This document shows positions 1-13,795 of a stretch of DNA of 64,000 bases, piece by piece. The DNA is from Pseudomonas alkylphenolica (GTDB lineage Bacteria > Pseudomonadota > Gammaproteobacteria > Pseudomonadales > Pseudomonadaceae), in contig NZ_QJRG01000034.1 of NCBI RefSeq assembly GCF_004025535.1, forward strand, positions 434,001 to 498,000, in the 5' to 3' direction. The translations under genes and the position numbers were made by a program. The notes beneath the pieces were generated by a model. The model was not told where the DNA came from. It worked only from the letters and a program-made list of their open reading frames with translations, and did not search any database. The number at the start of each line of letters is the position of its first letter. Position 1 is the stretch's first letter.

Positions 1-2376
1 GACGGACTTCTCCGCGCCTTCTTCGCTCCACTTGGTCTTCATCGACATCGAGTCCTTGCCCACCGGAATGGTCAGGCCCAGCTCAGGGCACAGCTCCATG
101 CCGACGGCCCTGACGGTGTCGTACAGACGCGCGTCTTCACCCGGGTGACCGGCAGCGGACATCCAGTTGGCCGACAGTTTGATGTCGGACAGCTTCTCGA
201 TACGCGAAGCGGCCATGTTAGTCAGGGTTTCGCCGATTGCCATACGTCCGGATGCCGGGGCATCCAGCAGCGCCAGCGGGGTGCGCTCGCCCATCGCCAT
301 GGCTTCGCCGGTGTACACGTCAAAGCTGGTGGCGGTGACGGCAACGTCGGCCACAGGTACCTGCCACGGGCCAACCATCTGGTCGCGGGCAACCAGGCCG
401 GTAATGGTGCGGTCGCCAATGGTGATCAGGAAGCTCTTGCTGGCCACGGCCGGGTGACGCAGAACGCGCTCGACCGAATCCTTGAGTTCCAGTGCGCTCG
501 GGTCGAAGTCATCGCCCAGCTCGGCTTCACGGGTGACCGAACGGTGCATGCGCGGCGGCTTGCCCAGCAGCACTTCCAGCGGCATGTCCACCGGGCTGTT
601 GTTGAAGTGGCTGTCGGTAACAGTCAGGTGTGGCTCTGCAGTGGCTTCGCCGACCACGGCGAACGGGCAGCGCTCGCGCTCGCAGATGGCCTGGAACCGC
701 TCGAAATCGGCGGCATCGACTGCCAGCACGTAACGCTCCTGGGACTCGTTGCTCCAGATTTCGTGCGGGGCCATGCCCGGCTCGTCGTTGGGCACGTTAC
801 GCAGCTCGAAGCGGCCACCACGACCACCGTCGTTGACCAGTTCCGGGAAGGCGTTGGAAATACCGCCGGCGCCGACGTCATGGATGAAGGCGATCGGGTT
901 CTTGTCGCCCAGCTGCCAGCAACGGTCGATGACCTCCTGGCAGCGGCGTTCCATTTCCGGGTTCTCGCGTTGTACCGAGGCGAAGTCCAGGTCGGCAGAG
1001 CTGGCGCCGGTAGCAACCGACGATGCCGCACCGCCACCCAGGCCGATGAGCATCGCCGGGCCACCGAGGACGATCAGCTTGGCACCGACGGTAATCTCGC
1101 CTTTTTGCACGTGATCTTCACGGATGTTGCCCATACCACCGGCCAACATGATCGGCTTGTGATAACCGCGCACTTCTTCACCGTGCGGGGTAGTGATCGA
1201 CTGCTCGAAGGTACGGAAGTAACCGGTCAGGGCCGGACGACCGAATTCGTTGTTGAAGGCGGCGCCACCCAGCGGGCCGTCGACCATGATGTCGAGGGCA
1301 TTGACGATGCGCTCTGGCTTGCCATACGCCTTCTCCCATGGCTGTTCGAAGCCGGGGATGCGCAGGTTGGATACGGTGAAACCGGTGAGGCCAGCCTTGG
1401 GCTTGGCGCCACGACCGGTCGCGCCTTCGTCGCGGATTTCGCCACCGGAACCGGTGGAGGCACCGGAGAACGGCGAAATGGCGGTCGGGTGGTTGTGGGT
1501 CTCGACCTTCATCAGGATGTGCACCGGCTCCTGCACCGCACCGTACTGGCGGGTCTCAGGGTTCGGGAAGAAGCGCCCGGCGGTGCTACCGACGATCACC
1601 GAGGCATTGTCCTTGTAAGCGGACAACACGCCTTCGCTGTGCATCTGGTAGGTGTTCTTGATCATGCCGAACAGGCTTTTTTCCTGGCTTTCGCCGTCGA
1701 TATCCCAACTGGCGTTGAAGATCTTGTGACGGCAATGCTCGGAGTTGGCCTGGGCGAACATCATCAGTTCGATGTCGTTCGGGTTGCGCGCCAGGGTCTG
1801 GAAGGCGTCGACCAGGTAGTCGATCTCGTCTTCGGCCAGGGCCAGGCCAAGGTCGATGTTCGCCTGTGCCAGTGCGGCGCGACCGCCACCGAGGATGTCC
1901 ACCGAAGTCATCGGCTTGGGCTGCGCATGGCTGAACAAGCCAGCGGCGTCTTCCAGGCGGGCCAGGACGATCTGGGTCATGCGGTCGTGCAGAACCTGGG
2001 CGACCAGTGCCGCGTCGGCTTCGCTCAGCTCACCGGCGACGTAGTAGGCAATGCCGCGTTCCAGGCGCTGGATGTTTTCCAGGCCGCAGTTGTGGGCGAT
2101 GTCGCTGGCCTTGCTCGACCAGGGCGAGATGGTGCCGAATCGTGGCAAAACCAGGAACAGGCGGCCGCTTGGCTCCTGTACCGGTACGCTCGGGCCGTAC
2201 TTGAGCAAGCGTGCGAGTACTTGCTGTTGGTCGGCGGTCAGATCGCCGTCAACCTCGGCGAAATGAGCAAATTCAGCGTACAAACCACTAACAGCGGGGA
2301 CTTTCTGGCTCAATTGCTCGAGTAATTTACCGTGGCGAAAGGCAGAAAGGGCAGGAGCGCCGCGCAGGATCAACAT
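1..2376 (-). CDS. purL: Phosphoribosylformylglycinamidine synthase (N-terminal 792 residues; 3' end off the window)
   Basis: This enzyme makes FGAM from FGAR, ATP and glutamine in the fourth step of de novo purine synthesis in the cytoplasm. The frame stays open from an ATG at 2376 to the left edge, giving 792 codons of a protein normally near 1,300 residues. The missing part would hold the rest of the synthase region and the C-terminal glutaminase domain. The N-terminus reads [13 protein letters not shown]. The family motif NSEHCRHK is at about residues 211-218, followed by the glycine-rich GGGAASS stretch of the ATP-binding core. No frameshift is visible in the part present. It is divergent from mltF, with 245 bp between the starts. 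The large frame on the opposite strand here is only a codon-bias shadow. Identification is firm; completeness cannot be judged. Confidence 0.96.
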   Translation of the reverse strand, partial: MLILRGAPALSAFRHGKLLEQLSQKVPAVSGLYAEFAHFAEVDGDLTADQQQVLARLLKYGPSVPVQEPSGRLFLVLPRFGTISPWSSKASDIAHNCGLENIQRLERGIAYYVAGELSEADAALVAQVLHDRMTQIVLARLEDAAGLFSHAQPKPMTSVDILGGGRAALAQANIDLGLALAEDEIDYLVDAFQTLARNPNDIELMMFAQANSEHCRHKIFNASWDIDGESQEKSLFGMIKNTYQMHSEGVLSAYKDNASVIVGSTAGRFFPNPETRQYGAVQEPVHILMKVETHNHPTAISPFSGASTGSGGEIRDEGATGRGAKPKAGLTGFTVSNLRIPGFEQPWEKAYGKPERIVNALDIMVDGPLGGAAFNNEFGRPALTGYFRTFEQSITTPHGEEVRGYHKPIMLAGGMGNIREDHVQKGEITVGAKLIVLGGPAMLIGLGGGAASSVATGASSADLDFASVQRENPEMERRCQEVIDRCWQLGDKNPIAFIHDVGAGGISNAFPELVNDGGRGGRFELRNVPNDEPGMAPHEIWSNESQERYVLAVDAADFERFQAICERERCPFAVVGEATAEPHLTVTDSHFNNSPVDMPLEVLLGKPPRMHRSVTREAELGDDFDPSALELKDSVERVLRHPAVASKSFLITIGDRTITGLVARDQMVGPWQVPVADVAVTATSFDVYTGEAMAMGERTPLALLDAPASGRMAIGETLTNMAASRIEKLSDIKLSANWMSAAGHPGEDARLYDTVRAVGMELCPELGLTIPVGKDSMSMKTKWSEEGAEKSV

Positions 2377-2561
2377 CGTCGGGACAGCCTCAGGAAGGGG
2401 GTGTGCTTAGAGGCCGTGCATTCTAGCCTAAATCCGTGGCTTCCGGCACCCGCAACAGAGCATTCCGACGCGTGCGCCTGTCGGCGGAACAAACCGGACT
2501 CAGGGGTCAAAAAACTGCACCCTTCGCGCCCGCGCTCCACCCCTAGCGCAAACTGTGCTAG

Positions 2562-4082
<1,521 letters not shown>

Positions 4083-4085
4083 AGC

Positions 4086-4109
4086 TGTAGGAGCGGATTT
4101 ATCCGCGAT
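4086..4109. repeat. REP-like palindrome (GGAGCGGATTTATCCGC type)
   Basis: A single copy of the short palindromic repeat common between genes in P. putida-group genomes, starting TGTAGGAGCGG, with GCGGAT and ATCCGC as its arms. A second hairpin (CCCGC-AGC-GCGGG, 4112-4124) follows directly. It lies between the converging mltF and tadA, where it may stabilise 3' ends or act as a weak terminator. Confidence 0.7.
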
Positions 4110-4157
4110 TGCCCGCAGCGCGGGCCCCACAGTTAACCAGAAGACAGTCAGTCGCTC

Positions 4158-4634
4158 CTATTTCCGGCGCGCCTTGAAGAACTCTGAAAGAATCGTCCCG
4201 CACTCCTCGGCCAGCACGCCGCCTTCGAACAAGACCCGGTGATTGAGAAACCCCTGGGTAAAGAACTGACCTTGGCTCTGCACGATGCCTGCCTTGGGCT
4301 CTAGCGCGCCGTAGACGACCCGCGCAATGCGCGAATGCACGATCAGCCCGGCACACATGCTGCACGGCTCCAGGGTCACGTAGAGGGTACTGCCGGGCAG
4401 GCGATAGTTGCTTGCCGCCTGCGCTGCAGCACGAATGGCGACCATCTCGGCATGGGCACTGGGATCGCTGCCACTGATCGGACAGTTGAAGCCCCGACCA
4501 ATCACCTGACCATGTTGCACCAGCACGGCACCCACCGGCACCTCGCCCATGGCAGCACCCTGCTCCGCCAGCGCCAGGGCCTGGCGCATGAATTCCTGAT
4601 CACGGCTGCGATCAATGATTTGTGGCTGACGCAT
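4158..4634 (-). CDS. tadA: tRNA-specific adenosine deaminase (A34 to I34)
   Basis: TadA deaminates the wobble adenosine of tRNA-Arg(ACG) to inosine and is normally essential. The protein is 158 residues, usual for the family. The zinc and catalytic residues are all present: His61-Ala-Glu63 (Glu is the proton shuttle) and Pro90-Cys91-Ser-Met-Cys94. The ATG at 4634 shares one base with the TGA of the upstream multicopper oxidase gene (TGATG). GAGGTGG, seven bases upstream inside that gene, serves as ribosome binding site, so the two are translationally coupled. The end converges on mltF across a REP element. Confidence 0.96.
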   Translation of the reverse strand: MRQPQIIDRSRDQEFMRQALALAEQGAAMGEVPVGAVLVQHGQVIGRGFNCPISGSDPSAHAEMVAIRAAAQAASNYRLPGSTLYVTLEPCSMCAGLIVHSRIARVVYGALEPKAGIVQSQGQFFTQGFLNHRVLFEGGVLAEECGTILSEFFKARRK

Positions 4635-6013
4635 CAAACCACCTCGATCGCGGCCATCAGGCCGGTTTCCATATGGTCGATCACATGGCAATGGAACATC
4701 CAGGTTCCCGGGTTATCAGCCACCAGTGCCACCTGCGCGCTTTCGTTCTTGCCCAGCAGGTAGGTATCGGTGAAGTACTGCTCCTGGAACTTGTGCCGGT
4801 TCGAACTCAGCACCTTGAAACTCATGCCGTGCAAATGGATAGGGTGCTGGTACTGGGTCATGTTCTTGAGCTCGAAAATATAGCTCTTGCCCTTCCTGAG
4901 CGTGGCAATTGGCCGGTCGGCACAGGTCTTGTCGGTAATATCCCAGGCCTGGCCATTGATCTGCCAGAGGCTCGGCGGCTTGCCGTTCTCGGTATTCACC
5001 GAGACCTTGCCGACCCATTCGAAATTGAAGTTGAGCTTCTCGGCATTGGCCAGGTCGGGCTCGGCGATCGGGTTGGCCGGCAGCGCAGGCGGCCAGTCGC
5101 CTGGCGCTTGCGTGCTCGCTACCGAGCGCAGCGTGCCCAGGCGCACGAAACCGTCGCGCAGGGAAATCTCTTCGCCCGCCTCTGGAATGCGAATAGCCAG
5201 ACAGATGCGCATGCCCGGCCCGAGCCAGTAGTCCTTCTGTAGCGGTCGCGGCGTGATCGGATTGCCATCGAGGGCATAGATCTTCGCCTCGCAGTTGCCG
5301 CGCAGGTTGATGCGGTAGGTCCAGGTGTTGTCCAGGTTCAGCAGCCGCACCCGTACCACCTGCCCTGCAGGCAGCTCGGTGACCGAGCCGGCCTGGCCGT
5401 TGATGGTAATCAACCGCCCGGCCGTGCCGTTGCGCGCCGCCTCGCGAGGCACACTGAAGGGCATGAACGCGCCTTGCTCGTCCACATGCCAGGTCTTCAG
5501 GCTCAGGGTACGTTCGTGAAGGAAGCCGGTCGGTTCGCGCTCCTCGACGATCAGCGGCCCGACCAGGCCGCGCCCCAGCTCTTCGGAACTGCTGACATGC
5601 GGGTGGTACCAGTAGCTGCCGGCATCTGGCACACGGAATTTGTAGTCGAAGTACTCGCCGGGCTTGACCGGCAGTTGCGACACGTAGGGCACCCCGTCCA
5701 TCTCCAGCGGCAGGCGAATGCCATGCCAATGAATGGTGGTCTCGACCGGCAGGTGATTGATGAAGCGTACCCGCAGCCACTCACCCTGGCGCACCCGCAG
5801 CTCGGTACCCGGCGCCGACGGGCCGAAGGCCCAGGCCTCGGTCTTGTAGCCTGAGACCAGCTCTACGTCCAGCGGCGCGGCGATCAGCTCGTAGTCATGC
5901 CCGGCATCCGGATCACTGCGCCCCAGCCAGTAGCGGGATGCACCGCCAGCGCCCAGACCGATTGCCACCAGGCCGGTCAGGCCGCCGAGTATTTGTCGCC
6001 GGGTAAAAGACAT
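4634..6013 (-). CDS. Tat-exported multicopper oxidase
   Basis: A 459-residue laccase-like copper oxidase. The ATG at 6013 gives a short twin-arginine signal (FTRRQILGGLTGL), implying export in folded form. All four copper-ligand motifs are visible: HWHG, HPHVS (type 3/2), HPIHLHG and HCHVIDHMETGLM (type 1 copper; the Met suggests a medium-potential site). Three cupredoxin domains are expected from the length. There is no long Met/His-rich insert of the CueO type, so metal oxidation is not specifically indicated. The substrate is unknown; periplasmic detoxification of phenols or metals is inference. It is translationally coupled to tadA, although the two functions are unrelated. An in-frame ATG at 6076 would put 21 extra residues before the Tat motif and is less likely. 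Confidence 0.9.
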   Translation of the reverse strand: MSFTRRQILGGLTGLVAIGLGAGGASRYWLGRSDPDAGHDYELIAAPLDVELVSGYKTEAWAFGPSAPGTELRVRQGEWLRVRFINHLPVETTIHWHGIRLPLEMDGVPYVSQLPVKPGEYFDYKFRVPDAGSYWYHPHVSSSEELGRGLVGPLIVEEREPTGFLHERTLSLKTWHVDEQGAFMPFSVPREAARNGTAGRLITINGQAGSVTELPAGQVVRVRLLNLDNTWTYRINLRGNCEAKIYALDGNPITPRPLQKDYWLGPGMRICLAIRIPEAGEEISLRDGFVRLGTLRSVASTQAPGDWPPALPANPIAEPDLANAEKLNFNFEWVGKVSVNTENGKPPSLWQINGQAWDITDKTCADRPIATLRKGKSYIFELKNMTQYQHPIHLHGMSFKVLSSNRHKFQEQYFTDTYLLGKNESAQVALVADNPGTWMFHCHVIDHMETGLMAAIEVV

Positions 6014-6229
6014 GCAGCAGGTACCTCGAATTGCCAGGAACAACAGGTCGGCACCGTTCCAGGTACCGCCGATCAAGGGCGAATACGATACACCTGCAAG
6101 TGAGAAAGATTAAGTGAACTGTTGCCGCAGGCAGGCAGATGCCCTACGCCGCAGACACTACAATTACCCACCAAACGGTTCGTGGGCATCCGACTCTACA
6201 ACAACAGCAACAATCGAAGAGGAAATACC

Positions 6230-6715
6230 ATGCAGCGACTCTCGCTTCGCCTTGTCAGTGTTCTGGCCTTAATCCTGTTTGCCCAGTTCTCGGTGGCGGC
6301 GGACAAAGAAAAGACCCTGGAGGTCATCAACGCCTACATGAGCGCCTGGAACAAACACGACCCCGATGCCGCGGCGCAGTACTTTGCCGAGAACGGGGAG
6401 TTCCTCGACGCGTCCGTAGGTGTACCCAAAGTCGGCCGGGAAGCCGCCAGGGTCGAAGTCATCAAGCTGTTTATCGATGCGGTGCCTGACCTGAAATGGC
6501 AGATGGTTGGCCAGCCCGTCGTCGAGGGCGACAACATTGCTTTCGAGTGGCAGTTCGATGGAAACAACACCGGCGCCTGGGCGCCCGAGACCCCGGCGAC
6601 CAACAAGCCGTTGTCGTTCAAGGGCGTCAGCTTCATCAGACTCAAGGACGGCAAGATCGCCTCGCAGCATGATTACTATGATGCGCTGTCATTCAACAAA
6701 CAGCTGGGCTGGTAA
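6230..6715 (+). CDS. Secreted SnoaL-like (NTF2-fold) protein
   Basis: A 161-residue protein with a clear Sec signal peptide (residues 1-23, ending FSVAA). A single SnoaL/NTF2-like domain follows, recognised by the pattern EVINAYMSAWNKHDPDAAAQYFAENGEF, broken here only to name it as the N-terminal helix pair and the cone-shaped beta sheet start. The C-terminus has the family ending DGKIASQHDYYDALSFNKQLGW in the last strand. The ribosome binding site is AGAGGAAA, about seven bases before the ATG. Enzymatic members act on small cyclic substrates, but many periplasmic members have no known reaction and I assign none. It runs convergently to guaA, with a shared terminator between them. Confidence 0.8.
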   Translation: MQRLSLRLVSVLALILFAQFSVAADKEKTLEVINAYMSAWNKHDPDAAAQYFAENGEFLDASVGVPKVGREAARVEVIKLFIDAVPDLKWQMVGQPVVEGDNIAFEWQFDGNNTGAWAPETPATNKPLSFKGVSFIRLKDGKIASQHDYYDALSFNKQLGW

Positions 6716-6743
6716 TCGGGTTAACGCAGCCTGAAGCCAGACA

Positions 6744-6774
6744 GCAAAAAGCCCGCACGATACGGGCTTTTTGC
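6744..6774. terminator. Bidirectional intrinsic terminator
   Basis: A perfect 12-bp inverted repeat (GCAAAAAGCCCG / CGGGCTTTTTGC) with a 7-base loop. The A run on one side and T run on the other give a U-tract in both directions. It separates the convergent SnoaL-like gene and guaA. Confidence 0.9.
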
Positions 6775-6815
6775 TGCAAGTTGCTACCAGGTGCCGGTAT
6801 TTACCGGACGCCCGA

Positions 6816-8393
6816 TCATTCCCACTCGATCGTTGCCGGCGGCTTGCTCGAAACGTCGTACGTTACGCGCGAGATGCCTTCGATCTCGTTGATGATCCGG
6901 CCGCTGACAGTTTCCAGCAGCTCGTAAGGCAGGTGCGCCCAACGTGCGGTCATGAAGTCGATGGTTTCTACCGCACGCAGGGCCACGACCCAGGCGTAAC
7001 GACGGCCGTCACCGACCACACCGACCGACTTCACCGGCTGGAACACCACGAACGCCTGGCTGACCTTGTGGTACCAGTCGGCTTTGCGCAGCTCTTCGAT
7101 GAAGATGTGGTCAGCGCGACGCAGCAGGTCGGCGTATTCCTTCTTCACTTCACCGAGGATCCGTACACCCAGGCCCGGGCCAGGGAACGGGTGACGGTAG
7201 ACCATGTCGTACGGCAGGCCCAGCTCGAGACCAAGGCGACGTACTTCATCCTTGAACAGCTCACGCAGTGGCTCGACCAGCTTGAGGTTCATTTCCTCAG
7301 GCAGGCCGCCGACGTTGTGGTGCGACTTGATCACGTGGGCCTTGCCGCTCTTGGCGCCAGCCGACTCGATCACGTCCGGGTAGATGGTGCCCTGGGCCAG
7401 GTACTTGATGTTCTCGAGCTTGTTCGACTCGGCGTCGAACACGTCGATGAACGTGCGACCGATGATCTTGCGCTTCTTCTCAGGGTCCGACTCACCGGCA
7501 AGGTTGGTCAGGAACTGCTCTTCAGCGTTGGCACGGATCACCTTGACGCCCATGTTCTCGGCGAACATGGCCATCACTTGCTCACCTTCGTGCAGGCGCA
7601 GCAGGCCGTTGTCGACGAAGACGCAGGTCAGCTGGTCGCCGATGGCCTTGTGCAGCAGTGCGGCTACAACCGAGGAGTCGACGCCGCCAGACAGGCCGAG
7701 CAGGACATTGTCGGTGCCAACCTGCGCACGGATCTGGGCAATGGCGTCTTCAGCGATGTGCGAAGGCGTCCACAGGGCTTCACAGCCGCAGATGTCGAGG
7801 ATGAAGCGCGAGAGGATGCGACCGCCCTGCTTGGTGTGGGTCACTTCCGGGTGGAACTGCACGCCGTAGTAGCCACGGGTGTCGTCGGCCATGCCGGCGA
7901 TCGGGCAGCTCGGGGTGCTGGCCAGGATGTGGAACTCCTGCGGGATGCGGGTGACCTTGTCACCGTGACTCATCCAAACGTCCAGGCCCAGCACGCCGTC
8001 GGCGTCAACGTGGTCTTCGATGCCATCGAGCAGGCGGCTCTTGCCGACTACGTCGACACGGGCGTAACCGAACTCACGCAGCTCGGAACCTTCAACCTTG
8101 CCGCCCAGTTGCTCGGCCATGGTCTGCATGCCGTAGCAGATACCGAATACCGGTACACCCAGGTCCCAGACGGCCTGTGGCGCGCGTGGGCTGTTGGCTT
8201 CGTGCACGGACTCGGGGCCGCCAGCGAGGATGATGCCGCGTGGGGCAAATTCGCGAATCGCCTCATCGTCCATATCGAACGGGTGCAGTTCGCAGTACAC
8301 GCCGATTTCGCGCACGCGGCGAGCGATCAGCTGGGTGTACTGGGAACCGAAGTCGAGGATCAGGATTCGGTGAGCGTGAATGTCGAGGGCCAT
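6816..8393 (-). CDS. guaA: GMP synthase (glutamine-hydrolysing)
   Basis: This 525-residue enzyme converts XMP to GMP with ATP and glutamine. The N-terminal class I glutaminase domain has the nucleophile Cys86 in GICYGMQ and the FHPE His-Glu pair. The ATP pyrophosphatase domain carries the P-loop LSGGVDSS, and the C-terminal dimerisation domain ends PPATIEWE. It lies 79 bp downstream of guaB on the same strand, the usual Pseudomonas guaBA operon. A stem-loop lies in the gap. Confidence 0.98.
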   Translation of the reverse strand: MALDIHAHRILILDFGSQYTQLIARRVREIGVYCELHPFDMDDEAIREFAPRGIILAGGPESVHEANSPRAPQAVWDLGVPVFGICYGMQTMAEQLGGKVEGSELREFGYARVDVVGKSRLLDGIEDHVDADGVLGLDVWMSHGDKVTRIPQEFHILASTPSCPIAGMADDTRGYYGVQFHPEVTHTKQGGRILSRFILDICGCEALWTPSHIAEDAIAQIRAQVGTDNVLLGLSGGVDSSVVAALLHKAIGDQLTCVFVDNGLLRLHEGEQVMAMFAENMGVKVIRANAEEQFLTNLAGESDPEKKRKIIGRTFIDVFDAESNKLENIKYLAQGTIYPDVIESAGAKSGKAHVIKSHHNVGGLPEEMNLKLVEPLRELFKDEVRRLGLELGLPYDMVYRHPFPGPGLGVRILGEVKKEYADLLRRADHIFIEELRKADWYHKVSQAFVVFQPVKSVGVVGDGRRYAWVVALRAVETIDFMTARWAHLPYELLETVSGRIINEIEGISRVTYDVSSKPPATIEWE

Positions 8394-8426
8394 GACTCAA
8401 TCTCGTCAGTGGAAATCGGAAACGAC

Positions 8427-8451
8427 GCGGGGCTGTCGATAACAGCCCCGC
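8427..8451 (-). other. Intercistronic stem-loop in the guaB-guaA gap
   Basis: A perfect 10-bp inverted repeat (GCGGGGCTGT / ACAGCCCCGC) with a five-base loop. No clear T run follows on the transcribed strand, so it looks more like an mRNA processing, stability or partial attenuation hairpin than a full terminator. Confidence 0.6.
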
Positions 8452-8472
8452 TAGCAAGTGTTGCCTGAAGCA

Positions 8473-10585
<2,113 letters not shown>

Positions 10586-10603
10586 GACGGCAGCCAAACT
10601 TGC

Positions 10604-11386
10604 TCAAAGCGACCAGTTTACCTCACTCAGGTAGCGACCGATCAGGGCAATGCCGCTGGCCAGCACCAGCCAGATAACCAGGCGCACAAAGGCTTCGCGC
10701 GACAGCTTCAGGGTCAGACGCCGGCCCAGGTACAGTCCGATAACCATCGTCGGCAGCAAGCACAGGGCCAGTAACCACAGCGACAGGTCGGCATACACGC
10801 CGGCAAACATAAACAGGCTCAGGCGCACCACCGTACTGCAACTGATCAAGGCACTCTGGGTTGCCCGTGCCTGCTCGCTGGAAGGCAGCCGGGCATTGAG
10901 GTAGAGCGCATAGAGAAAGCCGCCACTGCCGAACAAGGCACCAAAGAGGCCGCCCATCGTTCCCACCGGCACCGACCAAGAGGCCGAGAGCCGGGTCGGC
11001 CTGACCTTTACCGCCAGGCTGTACAGGGAATAAACACTGATGAACAGGCCCATCAACAGTAACAACAGGTCGGACTTCAGGTTGAGCAAGAACACCACGC
11101 CGAGCGTGCAGCCCAGTGCCATGCACGGCAGCAGACGCAGCAACTCCGGGCGTGCCACCGCCTGGCGTGCGGGCAACCAGTTGCCGAACGCGGCAAGAAA
11201 ATCCAGCAACACCAGCAAGGGGATGATCCGTGACAGGGGCATGAACTGGATCAGCACCGGCCCAGCCACCAGTGCTGTGCCGAATCCGGCGATGCCGAAG
11301 ACGATATAGGCGGCGCCCACGCCAAGCAGGATCGGCAGCCAGTCGAGGGGCATGAAGGGTTGCTGGGCAAACAGGGTCGAGAGCAT
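10604..11386 (-). CDS. TSUP (TauE/SafE) family permease
   Basis: An integral membrane protein of 260 residues from the chosen ATG at 11386, with about eight hydrophobic segments. It has the paired-repeat look of the sulfite exporter TauE/SafE family: GIAGFGTALVAGP in the first repeat and GTMGGLFGALFGSGGFL in the second. Members move small anions such as sulfite, sulfoacetate or other organosulfur compounds; the substrate here cannot be read from sequence. Divergent from the LysR regulator (103 bp between starts), which probably controls it. The start is uncertain: candidate ATGs also occur at 11461 and about 11353, and the Shine-Dalgarno sequence is weak. Confidence 0.85.
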   Translation of the reverse strand: MLSTLFAQQPFMPLDWLPILLGVGAAYIVFGIAGFGTALVAGPVLIQFMPLSRIIPLLVLLDFLAAFGNWLPARQAVARPELLRLLPCMALGCTLGVVFLLNLKSDLLLLLMGLFISVYSLYSLAVKVRPTRLSASWSVPVGTMGGLFGALFGSGGFLYALYLNARLPSSEQARATQSALISCSTVVRLSLFMFAGVYADLSLWLLALCLLPTMVIGLYLGRRLTLKLSREAFVRLVIWLVLASGIALIGRYLSEVNWSL

Positions 11387-11488
11387 GGGGGTCGCCGACA
11401 GAAGTGGTGCGCGAACTTTAGCCAGCACCCAGCCATGCCGACTAATATGCAATTGCGCCACAAGCCATCTCTAAACGGCATATCAACC

Positions 11489-12379
11489 ATGATTTCTACC
11501 CGCCAGTTGCACTACTTCGTTGAAATTGCCGAAAGCGGCAGCTTCAGCGCCGCCGCCGAGCGCCTGTTCATTGCCCAGTCGGCCCTGAGTCGCCAGATCA
11601 AGGAGCTGGAGTCGCAGCTCGATACCCAGCTGTTCGAACGCACGGCCCGCCAGCCGCGCCTCACTGCGGCGGGCCTGGCGTTCCTGCCGAGGGCCCGCAC
11701 GCTGCTGGTCGACCTGGAAAAAGCCCAGCGCCTGGCCCGGGATGTCGGCCATGGCGTGCAGGGCAGCCTGCGCTTGAACCATTCGAGCACGGTGCCGCTG
11801 ACCGGGCAGTTGCTAAGCCGGCTCAGTGGCTATCTGCACGACCACCCGGGCGTGGCCATGGAGATTGCCCAGCAATCTTCCGAGGCGCAGCTTGTAGAAC
11901 TTGCCGACGATCGCCTGGATGTCGGCCTGCTGCGTCTGCCAGTGCTGCGCCAGCATGAAGGGTTGAACGTTGTGCCGCTGTTCGAAGAATCGCTGCTGCT
12001 GGCAGTAGCCGGCGATCATCCACTGGCAGGGGAAACCCGTGTTGGCCTGGCGCAACTGCGTGACGAGCGGTTCATTTCCATCCCCCATCGCCAGCGTGGC
12101 GGTTTGAGCTACCTGTCCGCGGAGCTGTGCATGGCGGCAGGGTTCTTCCCGAACGCTGCGCGAGTCGTGTCGCGCAAGACCACGCAGTTGCAGTTGATCC
12201 AGGCAGGGTTCGGCGTGGCCTTACTGCCGCAGTGCATGCAGGAGATCGCACCGCCGTCACTGCGGTTCGTCGCCCTGACGGACGAAGGCTGCAGCAGTAC
12301 CGTGGCTATTGCCTATCGTCGCGATGCCGGGCCACTGGTACAGCAGTTCATCGCGCACATGTGCGGGCCGAGCCAGTGA
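11489..12379 (+). CDS. LysR-family transcriptional regulator
   Basis: A 296-residue LTTR. The N-terminal winged helix-turn-helix (about residues 1-60) contains FSAAAERLFIAQSALSRQIK, the recognition region. The effector-binding domain follows (about 88-290). It is divergent from the TSUP permease gene, the usual arrangement for a LysR regulator and its target. An imperfect ATATGC/GCATAT inverted repeat (11445-11450 and 11478-11483) between the two genes is a possible operator. The effector is unknown. The start at 11489 gives the standard N-terminus (MISTRQLHYFVEIAESGS). Confidence 0.9.
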   Translation: MISTRQLHYFVEIAESGSFSAAAERLFIAQSALSRQIKELESQLDTQLFERTARQPRLTAAGLAFLPRARTLLVDLEKAQRLARDVGHGVQGSLRLNHSSTVPLTGQLLSRLSGYLHDHPGVAMEIAQQSSEAQLVELADDRLDVGLLRLPVLRQHEGLNVVPLFEESLLLAVAGDHPLAGETRVGLAQLRDERFISIPHRQRGGLSYLSAELCMAAGFFPNAARVVSRKTTQLQLIQAGFGVALLPQCMQEIAPPSLRFVALTDEGCSSTVAIAYRRDAGPLVQQFIAHMCGPSQ

Positions 12380-12412
12380 CCCCCATCGCCACAATCCTTT
12401 ATGATGCAGCCC

Positions 12413-13792
12413 ATGATCAAAGACCCCTTCGAAAGACTCGGCCTGGACCGCGAAGTCCTCACCGTCAGCCAGCTCAACGGCCGCGCCCGAGTGCTGCTTG
12501 AAGACGTGTTCCGCAACGTCTGGGTGGAAGGCGAAATTTCCAACCTCGCCCGCCCGGCTTCCGGCCACATTTACTTCACCCTCAAGGACAGCGGCGCCCA
12601 GGTGCGCTGTGCACTGTTCCGGCAGAACGCCACCCGCGTTCGCCAGGCCCTGCGCGATGGCCTGGCGGTCAAGGTACGCGGCAAGGTCTCGCTGTTCGAG
12701 GGCCGCGGCGACTATCAACTGATTCTCGACACCGTTGAACCGGCTGGCGACGGCGCCCTGCGCCTGGCCTTCGAGGCCCTGAAGGAAAAGCTCGGCGCCG
12801 AAGGCCTGTTCAGCGCCGAGCGCAAGGTGGCCCTGCCCTCGCACCCGCAACGCATCGGCATCGTCAGCTCGCCCACCGGCGCGGTCATCCGCGACATCAT
12901 CAGCGTATTCGGCCGCCGCGCACCGCAGGTCGAACTGACGCTGATCCCCACCGCCGTGCAGGGCCGCGAGGCAATCAACCAGATCGTTCGCGCCCTGCAA
13001 CTCGCCGACAGCCGCGGCTTCGACGCGCTGATCCTGGCCCGCGGCGGCGGCTCGCTGGAAGACCTCTGGTGCTTCAACGAAGAGGCCGTGGCGCGCGCCA
13101 TCGCCGCCTGCGTGACGCCCATCGTCAGCGCCGTCGGGCACGAAACCGATGTCTCGATCAGTGACTTTGTCGCCGATGTGCGTGCCCCCACACCTTCGGC
13201 CGCTGCCGAGCTGCTGGCCCCGGACAGCAGCGACCTGCAGCGGCGCATCGAAAGCCTCAAACGGCGTTTGCTGTTGCGCATCCAGAGCCGCCTGACACAC
13301 GACCGCCTGCGCCTAGACAGCCTGACCCGACGCCTGCGCCACCCAGGTGAACGCCTGCGCCAGCAGGCGCAGCGCCTGGACGACCTGGACATGCGCCTGC
13401 GCCGGGCCTTCGAGCAGCGCCTGAACCAGCGCCGCGAACGCCTCGCGCGCCTAGACACGCGTCTGGCAGCGCAACACCCCGGCCGTACCCTGGCCCTGCT
13501 CAAGCAGCGCCTGGACAGCCTCGCCGAACGCCTGCCACGGGCCATGCGCGAAACGCTCAAGGACCGCCGCCAGCGTCTTCAGGCCCAGGTACAAACCCTT
13601 CATGTGGTCAGCCCACTGGCCACGCTCGGCCGTGGCTACAGCATCCTCCTCGACGAGCGCGGCCAGGCGATCCGTAGCGCAGCCCAGACCCACAACGGGC
13701 AGCGCCTGAGCGCGCGCCTGGGTGAGGGCGAATTGCTCGTACGGGTCGAAGACAACCACCTGACCCCGGTCACGCTTTCACTACTGGACTGA
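12413..13792 (+). CDS. xseA: Exodeoxyribonuclease VII large subunit
   Basis: The large, catalytic subunit of the single-strand-specific exonuclease ExoVII, 459 residues. The N-terminal OB fold covers about residues 15-115 (VWVEGEISNLARPASGHIYF). The catalytic core includes GIVSSPTGAVIRDI and ARGGGSLEDLWCFN, with GHETDVSISDFVAD. A long Arg/Leu-rich coiled coil follows (about 265-400), then the C-terminal TLGRGYSIL. Two further ATGs just upstream (12401, 12404) are possible, but MIKDPFERLGLD is the usual start. The small subunit gene xseB is not nearby. The next gene begins three bases after the stop. Confidence 0.96.
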   Translation: MIKDPFERLGLDREVLTVSQLNGRARVLLEDVFRNVWVEGEISNLARPASGHIYFTLKDSGAQVRCALFRQNATRVRQALRDGLAVKVRGKVSLFEGRGDYQLILDTVEPAGDGALRLAFEALKEKLGAEGLFSAERKVALPSHPQRIGIVSSPTGAVIRDIISVFGRRAPQVELTLIPTAVQGREAINQIVRALQLADSRGFDALILARGGGSLEDLWCFNEEAVARAIAACVTPIVSAVGHETDVSISDFVADVRAPTPSAAAELLAPDSSDLQRRIESLKRRLLLRIQSRLTHDRLRLDSLTRRLRHPGERLRQQAQRLDDLDMRLRRAFEQRLNQRRERLARLDTRLAAQHPGRTLALLKQRLDSLAERLPRAMRETLKDRRQRLQAQVQTLHVVSPLATLGRGYSILLDERGQAIRSAAQTHNGQRLSARLGEGELLVRVEDNHLTPVTLSLLD

Positions 13793-13795
13793 ACC

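Noticed and set aside
145..2325. 726-residue open frame on the plus strand
   Set aside because: It lies entirely opposite purL, has no recognisable domain and is explained by high-GC third-position bias.
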